From Enoplosus armatus (lineage: Eukaryota > Chordata > Actinopteri > Centrarchiformes > Enoplosidae), in assembly GCF_043641665.1 (NCBI RefSeq), contig NC_092182.1:17437456-17501455 (forward strand): a stretch of 64,000 bases of DNA. The letters are read 5' to 3'. Made by a program: the position numbers and the translations under genes. Positions 1 through 31,735 of the stretch are shown one piece after another. The notes beneath the pieces are model-generated. The model did no database searches, was not told the DNA's origin, and saw only the letters and a program-made list of their open reading frames with translations. Position 1 is the first letter of the stretch. Every line of letters begins with the position of its first letter.

Positions 1-4
1 TCAC

Positions 5-19619
<19,615 letters not shown>

Positions 19620-19636
19620 GACGCTCCAGCAGCCCG

Positions 19637-20368
19637 CTGAGAGAGAGAGAGAGAAAAACACATGGACCGAAGATTTTAAAAAGGTGACCTCATAACCAAA
19701 ACTTTAAATGGATTCAGTGACTTTTTCAGGAATTTGTGTCTTTCCTGGGATCTGAATCTGAATGGGACTGTCCCATCAATGCAAAACCACGCCCATCTAA
19801 TAGTCCACACTTATATTTGTGAAGGTTCAAATCAAGTGAAAGCAGTCCAATTAATTTTCATTTATTATGTAACTGAGTGGCCCTTTAATCAGCCATACAG
19901 CTAAATAAAAAAGGAGCAGTGTGGGATTGAGTGTGAGATCTCATGAACTATTAATTCAATTGAAGGAAACAACGTCACTAACAGAAGAGAGTAGAAAACA
20001 TTGAACGTGAAGGGAGGATGCTTGTGAGTGGGAAGATAAAAAATAAAAAACAGCTTTCAGTGACAGCTTTCAAGTACAGTACAGTTCAGCTTTCAAGTAA
20101 ACAACTAATTTCTGTGAAGCTGGCTAACTCTTATCAAGCTCGATATCACCGTAACATCATTATAATGCAGCATTTAGCATAAACAGATAACTTCATAACT
20201 TGTTGAAACACAGTTACACATCCATCATCATCTGCTTACAGTAAGTAAGTTAGCAGCCTCACAAGAAGTTAGAATCAAACAAAAAGCAGTGGTGGGAGGA
20301 TATCATGAAACAGAAATGAAGATGCAAATAGAAATCAAAGACAAGTAACAGTCAGTCGCTCTACTCAC
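19637..20368 (-). other. slc6a11 5' UTR intron
   Basis: This is 732 bp bounded by a GTGAGT donor and a (CT)n-CAG acceptor. It has no coding potential. Confidence 0.5.
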
Positions 20369-20459
20369 CAGTCTCCTATGGATCAGTGGCAAACCTCCTT
20401 TTGGCTCCCGCGATGATGCGCACTAACAATTGGCTTTACAAAACACAGGATGGTTTAGC
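20369..20459 (-). other. slc6a11: Probable untranslated exon of slc6a11
   Basis: A strong donor (CTG|GTGAGT, intron from 20368) precedes the first coding exon by about 0.7 kb and fits the acceptor at 19637-19639. The 5' edge is ambiguous. On the sense strand a long pyrimidine tract (20463-20517) ends in TGATCAG, which looks like an acceptor at 20460. In that case this is an internal noncoding exon and the promoter lies further right. Alternatively the pyrimidine tract is part of a longer first exon starting near 20.54 kb, about 30 bp downstream of a TATATAG stretch at 20568-20576. Confidence 0.45.
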
Positions 20460-20565
20460 CTGATCAGGGGGGAGGAAAAAAAAAGGAGAGAGGGGGCAAA
20501 AGAGGAAAAGGAGAACAGTCTGGATCCGCGTTGAGTGAAGTGGTTTTGTTAAGTTTCTCTGTCTA

Positions 20566-20577
20566 TATAAAGGAAGG
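20566..20577 (-). promoter_or_regulatory. Weak TATA-like candidate for slc6a11
   Basis: The sense strand reads TTTATATAGA about 110 bp before the untranslated exon. The same bases read TATATAAAG on the other strand, which is the better match to a TATA box, so the orientation argues against it. No other core-promoter evidence is seen. Confidence 0.15.
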
Positions 20578-21714
20578 TCCCAGACGTGGCAGAGTGACGG
20601 TGGATCTTGCACCAGGCGATGGATAACCTGCGACTGCGCTCCCACTCTCCAAGCGGTCCACTGTCAAGCGCCTCCACTTGGATAGAAGCCATGTGGTAAC
20701 CAGTCTAGCTCTCACATCAGCGTTACCACGGCGCAGGGAGAGCAGGGTGACACGGGGAGACACGAGAAACAAAGTTAGGTCGATGTAAGTTTAAGCATGA
20801 GCTTTGGAGTTTTTCTAAAATGACCGACAATAACAATATGAGGTAGTTTATGACATCCTTATTACAGACGCTATTCAAATTCATTATTTCAAAAAGGGCC
20901 ATAATGGACCAACAAAATGTACCATTGCATTGGTGTATTTTTATAATAATACATTTATAATAGAGAAATGCTGTTTAGCCCATATTTTTTATCATTTGCC
21001 ATCCATTTGAGTACCTAAACTTTGAGCTTCGTTTTCCACGTTACTGATGGCATGCCTATCACTATTCAGATTAAAATATTTTTCAAATTAATATGTTAAT
21101 TGTAGAAAGGCATTTACCTATCGTGTGTCCCAGTCATCAAATTAATTCAATAATAAATAATAAATAAATTCAGAAAGCAACCAGTCAGAGATACAACACT
21201 AATGATACCATTTTGCAAGCCTTATTCTCATAACTGTGTCCTTTCTGACTATGGGTCATAATAACACATACTGAATCAACAAGGACACAGCAGCCTCATT
21301 TGTAAATAAACCTGGTGTGTGCAGATGAATAGGCAGCTAGTTTGGTTAGCTGGCAAGTTGCAAGTCGGCATGTAGAGCTCTATGAATGTAGCTAAAACAG
21401 CTAATTCAGAATTTCTACAACAGAGAAGGCGAGTTAGCAAAGTTAGCATGACCCATTGACAGAATTTTCACAATGATGAGGAAAAGACCCTGAAAAATAC
21501 TGGAATTGTGTGTTTACAGGTTCACCTTCACTTCAATCAGAGTTAATGTCACGATAGCATTCATGTACAGCCAGTGGCTTTACATTTAAATCTCAGTTTT
21601 AAAAAATGAATAATAAATGACTCATAAATGAATAATGACTTTTCAGAGCCCAATGCACACTTAATCATAATATGAAGAAGAATGATGTGAAAAACAATAT
21701 ATCAAGTCTACATG

Positions 21715-22030
21715 AGAGTCCTTCGATATAGCAGCACAGTCGATATTATCAGCCAATTTTAGCTTATCACAGATATATCGATATCAGGATATACATCAGC
21801 TGATTCATATAAAGAAACAGCAATACAGAAATTACAAAATTATGATCATTTTGAGGTAAATTAGTTTGTCCACCAGTGAGGACTGACAACTTTGTTTTTC
21901 AACTGTAAAAAATGTCCTGCTCTGTACATACTCTGGGCAAAATCCTTTAATAGCTACAGTTAAAGAATCCTTATCGAAAATGTTTGTTTATATACCCGTT
22001 TTTGTTAAATAAATCAATATAGTTTATTCT
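21715..22030. mobile_element. Possible degenerate DNA-transposon fragment
   Basis: The phrases CTTCGATATAGCAGCACAGT, ATCACAGATATATCGATATC and TCCACCAGTGAGGACTGACA resemble a fish repeat I know, but termini and target duplications are not visible. Confidence 0.3.
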
Positions 22031-25000
22031 CTAGTCTGCATGAACATGACACAGAAATTACATTAAAAAAACTTCTATACACAATTAAAGGCTAAATACT
22101 TTTATCTCTTTCACCTGAGGTGTTTGTTGGTTGAAGACTTGTGGGAAGTCAAGTCTCGGTCTTCAGAGAGGCAGTGACCCTGTTTGATTTATGAATTGAT
22201 GTCAACAGTCTGGTTCCCTTTGTCAAAGCAGTTGCTCCTGGGGCTTTGCTCGCAGCATACCAACTCACACCTCTTTGTCCCCTCCAGAAGTCACTCTGCA
22301 CCCGCACATACAATATGAATGGGTTTCCTCATTTAAAAACATTGGATTGTCGTTGTCACTAGCTAATGATAAATGACCCGCCCGTCATAAAGTCTTAATA
22401 ACCCATGCTGCTTGAAGAACAATTATTCCTTATGGGCTTAAAAGAGGAGTTTGTAGAGTTTGTAGAGTTTGTTCATCCACAAGTTGATTGCCTGGTTTCC
22501 AGGCGTGATAGACTTGTTGCACTAGGAACTCCCCTGACTCTAAAAGCCTGACCTAGTCTCTATGAATCCCTTCACGCAAGGGTCACTCGTCATTAGAAGC
22601 TTAAAGGAAGTGCCCTGCATGAAAAGTATGGCCACCCAAAGAGGCTGGCAAACACTCACTGTGCTTTTCAGACAGAGTCAAGTCCTTTATTTATGTTGCC
22701 CTGTACAACATTATCAGTGGGGGAATGCTTGATGAGGATAAAACTTAAATCATTTCTTGCAGGTATAGGGCTGCCTCAGAGGCTGATGTTCCTGTTTTCC
22801 TGCTCCTTTGCTCTTTGCATGCCTGGTAAGAAGTATCAAATGTATTCCTCGAAAAAGTGCAGCATTTAGCTGCAGTGCATGAGTGTGGTTACATAAGTAC
22901 ACAAACATAACTTTTGGCTCTGTCTGATGCAGCGAGAGATTACATTCTCAGACTTTAGGAAGGTCAAGAGCGAGGTGTGGAGTACGATGTGAGACAGATT
23001 GCCTCCAGGAGACGTGTTAGAAATAGAAAACCTTTCACTCCAGCACTGGATGGTCTGTTGACAAGATGGTTACAGGTCATTCTCTTCAACCATTATCCTT
23101 CTGGCCTACTGACTCCAGAACAAGCAAGATGCTTAAAAACGATTGGCCACCTTGCTCCTAAGGGACCACAAACTTGTTCCATTGGTTGTTGGGAGTCGGG
23201 AAGAACAGAGTCACTTTGCTGTCCAGTTAGGACACTGGAAAAAAAAGACTTGTTGCTAGGATACTTACCATCTGTTTTTTTACAAGGTGCTGTGAGTGAG
23301 AGAGAAAATAATCAAAAAAATTAGATGGGTGGACTGGAAGAACTGTAGTATGTTAGAGGTAGAGGTGGAAGGAATATAAAAGGATAAGTGGTAAAAAAAA
23401 AAAAAAAAAAAACCCAGAAAGATAGAAAGGAGAGAAGCAGAATGAAAAGTGAAGGACAGTGAGAGGAGGAGAGTGGATAAAGCTGTCCCCATTTCTCTTG
23501 CCCTCTCATATGATGTTATATAACAGCGTTTTTTTTTCTATTGTTTTGTGAATGCTGCTCAATTTGTCTCTGAATCTCTCTACAGCAAATATCTTTTCAC
23601 TCAGGACTGAGAAGTGCATCAGATAGGTTCATGCATTTGCTCTTTTCACAGAAAAGAAAACAGTTTTTCACTTATTTTGCAACAAACTTTAACAACAATC
23701 TTAGCCGCACTATGCATTGTTTTTCGATGGTCATTATTCCACATTAGCAGGGACTGCAAAAGCAGACAATAACAGAATACACTGACTTCTACTGCACAAT
23801 TTTTGGAAAAGACTTAAACCAGAAAATGCACAAATCCACTTCTTGGGGCTTATGGAGTATAGTTTCACATTGACTTGGACATCCATCATTTGCCAACTGT
23901 TTTCCTTCTGAAGACAACATTTAGACATGACAGAACCAGGTCTTGTAATATGTGTGCATCATTAGTGAAAAAGGTCCTTCTGTGTCTAGTGTATGTCTGT
24001 TTAACATAATTGAGGAAATCAGCTACACTGCAAGCTGTATTCTACAGAGTGCAGTCAATAACATGGGAACATATTTTAGATGATAACTAGAAAAGATAAA
24101 GTTTTCAGAGAAAATGTACGTGATTAAGGTGTAAAGATGTAAAAGTTGAAAGAAGTTAAAATGTCAGTTTAAGCCAAAGAGATGAATGAAATCAACATGT
24201 CAATTGATGTGAAGAGCTGAAGCCTTCAATGAGATGATGTCACCCACTGTAGGTCTGAACTTTCTGTGCAATACTCAACAATGTTAAAATCTGAAAAGGT
24301 CTGAAAAGAGCATAGAATTTCAATTGCAATTATGGTAAAATATTATAGGTTCTTAAAATAGGTTCTTCCCTCACAAAGGATCTCACCAGCTTGCAGAGAG
24401 CACTTAAATCAGACAACAGCCGAGTTTTTTGGTCTGCCGTCAAGCTACTCACAGAAGTCAGCTGATATGACCTGCCACCGGGGACTTTTGTCATTTTAAC
24501 CGGCAAATATGACGGTCATTGCCAACTAAAAATGAGAAGCTGCTATCTGAATGTTGTGTACGCTGATATGTGCTCAGTAGACAGAGGGGGTTAGCGTTGT
24601 AGTTTAGGGAATCTGTGTAAGGTTGTTCCAGGTATCACTCTCACCGGTGCACACCCGTGTGCAACTGTGGGAAGATCAGAGCTTTTCAGTCTTTCAGCAA
24701 GGTGGTGTTGTAAGATGTCATGATGAAGTTGTTAAGACTTTCAGATTTAAACAAACATACAACAGGGTATCATCAGCATACAATTACAGTCAACCTTGAA
24801 AAAAAATAGAGTAACCATGAAGTCTTCTTGATTGAACTTTTGCTAAGCCTTAGTCTATAAGAGGATTTTTGAATGGAAGAGTAATTCATCTGAAAATCTG
24901 CTTTTGATGTGTTTCACATGTTTGGAACAGAGCCAACTCAAAGGAAGAACCCAAACTGACTGACAAAAGACAAAGTCATAACTTCAGCCAGATCTGCCAT

Positions 25001-25487
25001 TCAATGTCTTGCAATGCTAATGCTTCGCCAAGTGTATAAACCTCAAGCTCAATAGAGACACCAACCCACATCTTCATATCAACAGCAATTTGTTTGAGCA
25101 ATTCAACAAGACGCCCCCAGAACATTTAAACACGGGTCACTTCACTGAGAAAGCTTTAGACTGCATTGATGCACAATTTTCACCAACGACAAAAAGAAAG
25201 TGCAAGGGAAAGTGAAGAGAAAAGAAGCAAGGGGAAATGCAAGACAAAGAGCCCAGCGCAACAGATCCCAAACTCAGGTTCAACAAACTAGCTGCAGCCA
25301 ATCCACTGCATCTATTCAGTCCACTTGAATTCAGCGTTTCTTTTATCCCCATGTGACAATTAGTCTGGTGTCCAACAAAAGGTAGTATTTACATTCACAA
25401 CAATAGTGTGACAGTATCAGATAATAGTATGAGGGTGTGATAATTAAGCTTGAGTCACAAACATACGCGTGGGCTTGCATATACGCA

Positions 25488-25488
<1 letters not shown>

Positions 25489-25562
<74 letters not shown>
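25489..25562. repeat. Interrupted (AC)n microsatellite
   Basis: Two AC arrays are separated by AGACACAA. Confidence 0.95.
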
Positions 25563-25566
<4 letters not shown>

Positions 25567-26645
25567 ACCCCACCTTACAGCTCTCCTTGTCCAATAGCTT
25601 TCTCTGCTTGGCAAGAGGGAAGCATTGAGTAGCCACCAACCAGGCCACCCAGTAGTGAGTGAGACCTGCCAGCAACACTGTGTACATGCCAATAGAGCTG
25701 AGAAGGCTGATATTGGTATACTGAATATTAATACTATGAGAGACTAGTGCTAGTGCAACAGCATGCACTTTGATAAAACACAGCACTCAAACACAATCTG
25801 TCCTCTACGCATTAAACTATGTTTTCACTACAGGTGATTTAAGTGGTACAAAAAGTGTAAATTATTGATTTCATTTAAATTAATACAAATAAATAGATGG
25901 ATCACATTTCTTTCTGATGGGAAATGTCCTGCAAAAGTTTTTGGCATAGATATTTTCATATAATGAGAATGTAGTTTTATATTAGTGTAAACAACATGAA
26001 GTCTTACCTCACATCACTGAGAACATGACACTCAACAGTAATTAATAAATGCAAGAGTGTGAGCCAGTAATTGTAATAAGTGCTTCAGAGGGAGCTGTTC
26101 ATTTGCTCATTTGATTTTGCTGAGTCAAGATGTCCTTGTGGATGTGGCAGAGTGGGTAAACAAAGCAAAACAATTAAACAAGTTAAAAGCACTGCACACC
26201 CCACAGATGTTTTCACTTGTGGCTGATTGGACCTGTGCTCAGGGTTGATGGTGGGCAGAGCTTTACTGGGGTCTCCAAACTTCATGTAGCAACATACTAA
26301 ATACATACAAGATACCTTCTGACCTGTGTACATATGTTTGTGTACTTAAACCTACATCATACAGTGATATACAAGACCTGGTGGTTCCAAAACGTTTTTA
26401 AACCACAGCACCCCTTTATATACAGTATATATGTATATTTGAACTGACACGCGTGACTGAAATAATATAATAATATACTGTAGATCTATTCTGAATCACT
26501 CTGAAAAATAGAAGTAGTAGTGTTAGGATATGTTAACTATATATACAATGAGTAAAAGTTAGGACGGTAGTTGGTTAAATGCATTTCTTTTGTTCTGGTC
26601 AAAAGTAAAATTGGCTTACATTTAGGTTCTCAGGGACACAAAAAG

Positions 26646-26666
26646 ACACACACACACACACACACA
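26646..26666. repeat. Short (AC)10 microsatellite
   Basis: About ten uninterrupted AC units. Confidence 0.9.
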
Positions 26667-27630
26667 ACAGTATGAATTAATTTAGTTTTTCATTCAATTA
26701 CTTAAATATCTTTGCTGGCTAAAGAATGGTGTTTTGTCTCGAGGTGTCTCCTTTTTGGCACCATTGCTGCATATGATGTTTTTCCTGCAGATAAGGCATA
26801 ACAGCCGTGGGGCAGTTAACATCCTGTAAGCCAAGTAGTTTCCACAGTACAGTCTAATCTTACTTCCTTTGACTGTCTCAGGCTGTGATGAGGGCTGAAA
26901 TGCATCACTATTTGAGTTGTATTAAGGGACAAATCTTATCATCACTGCTCTGATGGTTGTTATGTTTGACTGCTGTGCACCTGGTAAACTTGTGTGCTGG
27001 AAAGTGCGTGTGCAAAGTGCATGCTAGCAACGTGGCTTTATATGGCAATGTTGGTTAGTTGGTCAGTGGCATTCCCACTGGCTTGATGGGCACCAAGGTA
27101 ATAATTTCATTCAAGCCCTTCACCCTGCAGATTTCTCACGGGAGACTGATAATATTAAACCTGATGTGCAATTATACATCCAGCTATTCTTAGTTCTTTC
27201 TGTCTCTGTGCTCACCTGCAGCCTTTTGATGCATGAGCTATCAGTACATCCTGGAGTGGAGTGCAGTGGACCATAGGTAATGAAGACAAACTGGAGATAT
27301 CACACAAATAATGGCTGCTGGTGGTCTCTCTCTTTCTCTCTCTCACTGTCATCCATCCACCTCCCCCTCTTCAGCTCATCCTTACTTCAAGATGAAATGT
27401 TGATCAGTCTGGGAAATGTGACACCCCCACATTTTCCTCTGAATTTGTCATTTCACTTATCGCTGGCTGACATCTCAGTATCGACACAATGAGTGGGGGG
27501 AATGGGGCTATAAAACCTGTGAGGTTTAGAGGTGGGACGGTAATCACACACCTGTCCGTCCGCTGTCACCAGAGAATAGAGAGTGATCGTGTCTCTGGGC
27601 GTGAGACAGAAAGAGAGCATGCAAGCCAAC

Positions 27631-27652
27631 GTGTGTGTGTGTGTGTGTGTGT
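27631..27652. repeat. (GT)11 microsatellite
   Basis: Eleven GT units, followed by GAGTATGAGG. Confidence 0.95.
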
Positions 27653-27993
27653 GAGTATGAGGTGTATAACTTTGTGTTCCCAGGCTATGCATCTTATTAC
27701 GCCTACACAACAACTTTAATTTGATTACTTCCTTCCAGTCTGGTCAGAAGTGTGAATTAACTGGTGAAATCTGATGCTGTCCGTCTCTTTTGGCAGGATG
27801 ATATTGTTTGTCAGTGGCCTCCAAAGTTGTTACAAATCATGGTTTAAAAAATAAAACTGTTCTCTGATCTTATACTGCTATGGTTAAGGTTTGGTTAAGT
27901 TTAGGCACAAAGCTTTCAGAAACTTGTCATGGCCTTCATCGGCAGAAGGAGTAGCTTAGTTGCCATGGCGATGGCGTAGTAATCACGTGACCT

Positions 27994-28501
27994 AAGTTTA
28001 ACAGGTTGTCGTACATTGAGGGAGACTGTAACCCCTGTCTCCAATCGAGGATATTCTCTGGCGTCGGCTGTGAATGGCCACCTTGATTTTTTTTAGATGA
28101 TGACCTTTGACCTTTTCATCATTTTTGGTCTGGTGTTTGTCTTTTTACGCCTCTTCATTCATTACGTCTCTTGTCCCAGGTCCTTGCTGTTTCACTGGTA
28201 CTGTTCTCCACAGTTGTCACATTTTGAACCACCTTATCATGTGACAGAAGTTTAACAGGTTGTCGTACATTGAGGGAGACTGTAACCCCTGTCTCCAATC
28301 GAGGATATTCTCTGGCATCGGCTGTGAATGGCCACCTTGATTTTTTTTAGATGATGACCTTTGACCTTTTCATCATTTTTGGTCTGGTGTTTGTCTTTTT
28401 ACGCCTCTTCATTCATTACGTCTCTTGTCCCGGGTCCTTGCTGTTTCACTGGTACTGTTCTCCACAGTTGTCACATTTTGAACCACCTTATCATGTGACA
28501 G
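27994..28501. repeat. Tandem duplication, two 254-bp units
   Basis: Unit 1 (27994-28247) and unit 2 (28248-28501) both start AAGTTTAACAGGTTGTCGTA. By eye they differ at two or three positions, including GCGTCGG/GCATCGG and CCCAGG/CCCGGG, plus small changes at the outer edge. After unit 2 the sequence begins GAAATTCAATAGG, a diverged version of the unit start. No open frame or known element is recognised in the unit. The near identity implies a recent duplication or conversion. Confidence 0.9.
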
Positions 28502-28753
28502 AAATTCAATAGGTCATGTTGTACTACCATCTCCTTGACAACTGAGCAAGCTTTGGAAAAAACGAGTGGACCTTATGATGAGAAGTTTTTTGGTCAAACT
28601 TGTATTTCCAATGTCAAGAGTAAACCTCCAAGATAACTGCATCACCACTGAACATTGTTTTTGGGGAGCATGACATGAATTATAGCAAAAAAATGTATCA
28701 AAAAGAACAAAGGGAAGCAGATTTAACACCTGCAATGTAAGTCTGACATGAGA

Positions 28754-29058
28754 TAGTGGTTCCCAACCTGGGGTTCGAGACCCCCAAGGGGTCCCAAGTT
28801 AAATCTGAGGGGAGTCACAATATAATTAAAGGTATAAGAAAGAAAAAAATATACACACTACACACTTTCTCACTTACATACTTAACACTGGATAGTTTCC
28901 TCTGTTCGGGTCTCTAAAAATCCTTCAAATGAATCAATCTGAAAAGCAAAAATCACTCTCTAGTAAAACTTTTCACAATGTATGTGCACTTGTGACACAA
29001 TGCAAGTAGATATTGATTTGTTTTATTGGTCACAAGCCAAAAAGGTTGGGAAAAACTG
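28754..29058. mobile_element. Non-autonomous hAT-like element with terminal inverted repeats
   Basis: The left end AGTGGTTCCCAACCTGGGG and the reverse complement of the right end, CAGTTTTTCCCAACCTTTT, form imperfect terminal inverted repeats about 305 bp apart. The left end continues with GACCCCCAAGGGGTCCC, a familiar fish repeat. No transposase remains. A matching 8-bp target duplication is not evident, so the exact ends are uncertain. Confidence 0.6.
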
Positions 29059-29496
29059 AGACACTGTAGCAGGCTTGTTAGCATGAAGGACTTTATGAAT
29101 ATTATGCCACAGATGACCCCTACTGGTCAGAGCTCTTCATTGCAACACCCCCCATCAAACCCTCCTTCAGTAATCTATAATGACACTTCTGTCATTCTCC
29201 TTAAATGACCTGCAGTCTTTTTTTGTTCTGTGTGACATAATCAACCTCAATAAAAAGATCTAAAAGTTCAAAACTATGAATGCACTCTGAGCACATGAGT
29301 CAGTACCGTTTTTTTGATTACAGTTGTATTTTGTTTACAAAAAAGTTTCAGTCCTGCCGAACGGTGTGTCATATCTTTTTTTTGGCCAGTGTGCAGAGTA
29401 TTTACAGCCCTGAGGTGTATTTGGGAGATAACAAGTCACCACATATCACCTTTGCTTTGAATCATCCAACAACATAGCTGTTATTGCCATGAATGC

Positions 29497-29499
<3 letters not shown>

Positions 29500-29533
<34 letters not shown>
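29500..29533. repeat. (GT)17 microsatellite
   Basis: Uninterrupted GT array facing the (AC)n array at 29671-29717 on the same strand. Confidence 0.95.
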
Positions 29534-29537
<4 letters not shown>

Positions 29538-29667
29538 CCATGTCATTCCCACAGTCCCATCCCCCCAACAGGAACCATAGTCTCCCCTTATCCCATTAAG
29601 ACAATTGCCAAGACTGGCATTCAAACATGTGCACGTGTGCGTGTGTCTGTGTGTGTGTATGCGTGCA

Positions 29668-29670
<3 letters not shown>

Positions 29671-29717
<47 letters not shown>
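29671..29717. repeat. (AC)23 microsatellite
   Basis: Uninterrupted AC array, complementary in reverse to the (GT)17 array 137 bp to its left. Confidence 0.95.
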
Positions 29718-29720
<3 letters not shown>

Positions 29721-30314
29721 CCCACATATACGGACAAATGCACACAAATATACCAACCCATACACACACTGGGCAGAGAAAGAGTAATTTCAAAATCAAT
29801 CCTTTTGGAGAAAGAGTGAAAAAAAAGAATGAGAGCCTCGAAACCTCCACCAGTGTTGGCTGATTGTAAAGGACTGTCAGTTACTGCAGCCTTCTATTGG
29901 GCCAAAGGGAAGCAGCGGGATTCAACTTGGGGCCCAATAAAGGGCTATTCTTCCTGGAAATCGGCCCTCGCACATGGACTTGAATGCACTCGGGTGCTAA
30001 TCTTCCGAGCTGTGGGAGCCCACTCTATATTCACAGGCTGTGCCACCCCAGCAGGCACAGCCGCGCATGCTGATGCCATTACACACACTACGGTGCTAAT
30101 GCTAAAGCTAACACAGGGTTAATGCCAATGTACTGAAATCTCTGGGTTTGTGTGTCTGATTGTTTTCTCTAGTTCTCCCTCTCACTCAGAATGTTTCAAA
30201 CAGTATTCATCATACATGAACCACACCTCTGGTAAGACCTGCAGCATTTCATTTAATAATGTTTGTTTATATGTTGAAGGTAAGTGTCTGCTTCTATACA
30301 TCTTACATAACTGG

Positions 30315-30560
30315 TTTAAAGGGTCAGGTCACCGCAATTACAAAAAAACATAGTAACGTTTGCTAGAGGGTTTCTTGAAAAGAGCTATTCAATTTGGAAC
30401 TAACTGTAGGGAAATGGAGACAGTGTACAATCATCAAATTAAATTATTACAACCAAATTAACTAAATTACCATGTTTTTCAAAGCTGTGAGCACCACAAA
30501 TAAAATACCATTTACCTCCATTGTACTGGGGTGGAAGTAAAAGTCTCAGAGTCTGGACAG
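30315..30560. mobile_element. Partial copy of a TTAAAGGGT-ended element
   Basis: It starts TTTAAAGGGTCAGGTCACCG followed by CAATTACAAAAA. It shares CATTTACCTCCATTGTACTG with the CATTCACCTCCTTTGTATTG block of the fuller element at 41394-41820. Confidence 0.5.
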
Positions 30561-31469
30561 ATAGGAACATGTGAAGTAAGCCTTTTGAAGTAATGCTGAG
30601 TTAAGTTACAATTGTAACCAGCAAGCTAGCTGTACATGGTAACATTTGCTGCTTACATTACATTCGAGAAGACAAACATTCTTTGCTGTTTTAGGCTAAA
30701 AACAGACATCATCCTCCACACTCTTTAGATGCAGAGTATCACTCTCACTAGAGCCTCATGCAAACCACTTATGCATGTAAATGCAAAGCTTGACAGGCCT
30801 GCTGTGCAGAGTTGCAACTGCTAAGTTATGATTGCACAATCACTGTTCAGGAGAGGGGTGTAGCGAACATTCAGTGACTGAATGGCTCATAAGAACTTAC
30901 TGACTGGGCTTTCTCTAATAAAGTGTGTTCCTCTGTCTGGCCGTTTCCTTTTCCTTCATTATTTATTTAAATCCTGTAGGATTTGAACATTTCTGACCCT
31001 GGTGACTCCTAGTGGTATAACCAAATAAGACACTGTGGCTAACTGCGATGCACACGTCACTTTTCACTTGGATTGTTTCAATTGTCTGCAAACAAAAATT
31101 TGTGCCACTGGAATAATTTTAAAGATGCTGAAATCACATAAAAATTCCACACATGGGGGCTTTAAATGACCAAACACTGACAGTACAAGCACACACAAAC
31201 ACGTGATGAGTGATAGTCATTGCCGTGTATCGACCTGCAAACAAACTCCATTCATTATAACTATTCACTGACCCTATGTCCTCTGCCTCATTAACAATGT
31301 TCTGAGCCTGGATCTATTTCTGCTCATTGGCGGTCGGTTAATAATCCTCATCTTATTTTGCACTAATAGCAATGGAACAAACAGCCTGCACCTTAATTAT
31401 CAATTCATCAATACAGTTTCCTTCATTTGAAAACTAATATATGTTATATATAACACCCAGGACATGGTC

Positions 31470-31735
31470 AAACCAAACACCCCAGCCCGACCACTACGTT
31501 CTGCTACTGCCAACCGAATCACTCGCTACTTCCTTTACACATTTTCCGTCACAGACTGAAAACTGACTGCAGCTTGGCCCTTTCTTTATCGTTTTTATTG
31601 TTTCTAAATGTAGCACTTGATGAAGTTGATATACCTGCACAATTCTTGCAATTTTTGGATTGCATCCACATGGTTGAAATGCACTTCTTGTAAGTCGCTT
31701 TGGATAAAAACATCAGCTAAATAAATATAATTTGA
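31470..31735 (+). mobile_element. L2/SINE-type retroelement 3' remnant
   Basis: It ends CTTGTAAGTCGCTTTGGATA then AAAACATCAGCTAAATAAAT, the widespread fish tail of this class. The upstream part with ACCCCAGCCCGACCACTACG resembles the 3' end of such an element's coding region but is not an open frame. Confidence 0.55.

Larger units (their letters stand above)
20700..27990. other. Intergenic region, left part
   Basis: The region is AT-rich with no convincing gene on either strand. It holds a possible degenerate GATATATCGATATC-type transposon fragment (about 21715-22030), a 20-base A tract (23393-23412), and CA/GT microsatellites at 25489-25562, 26646-26666 and 27631-27652. An unseen slc6a11 promoter or first exon could lie here. 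Confidence 0.65.

Noticed and set aside
25343..25786. 147-codon frame with Cys-Val repeats
   Set aside because: The open frame is produced by the CA/GT microsatellite, which lacks stops in most frames. No domain is seen.
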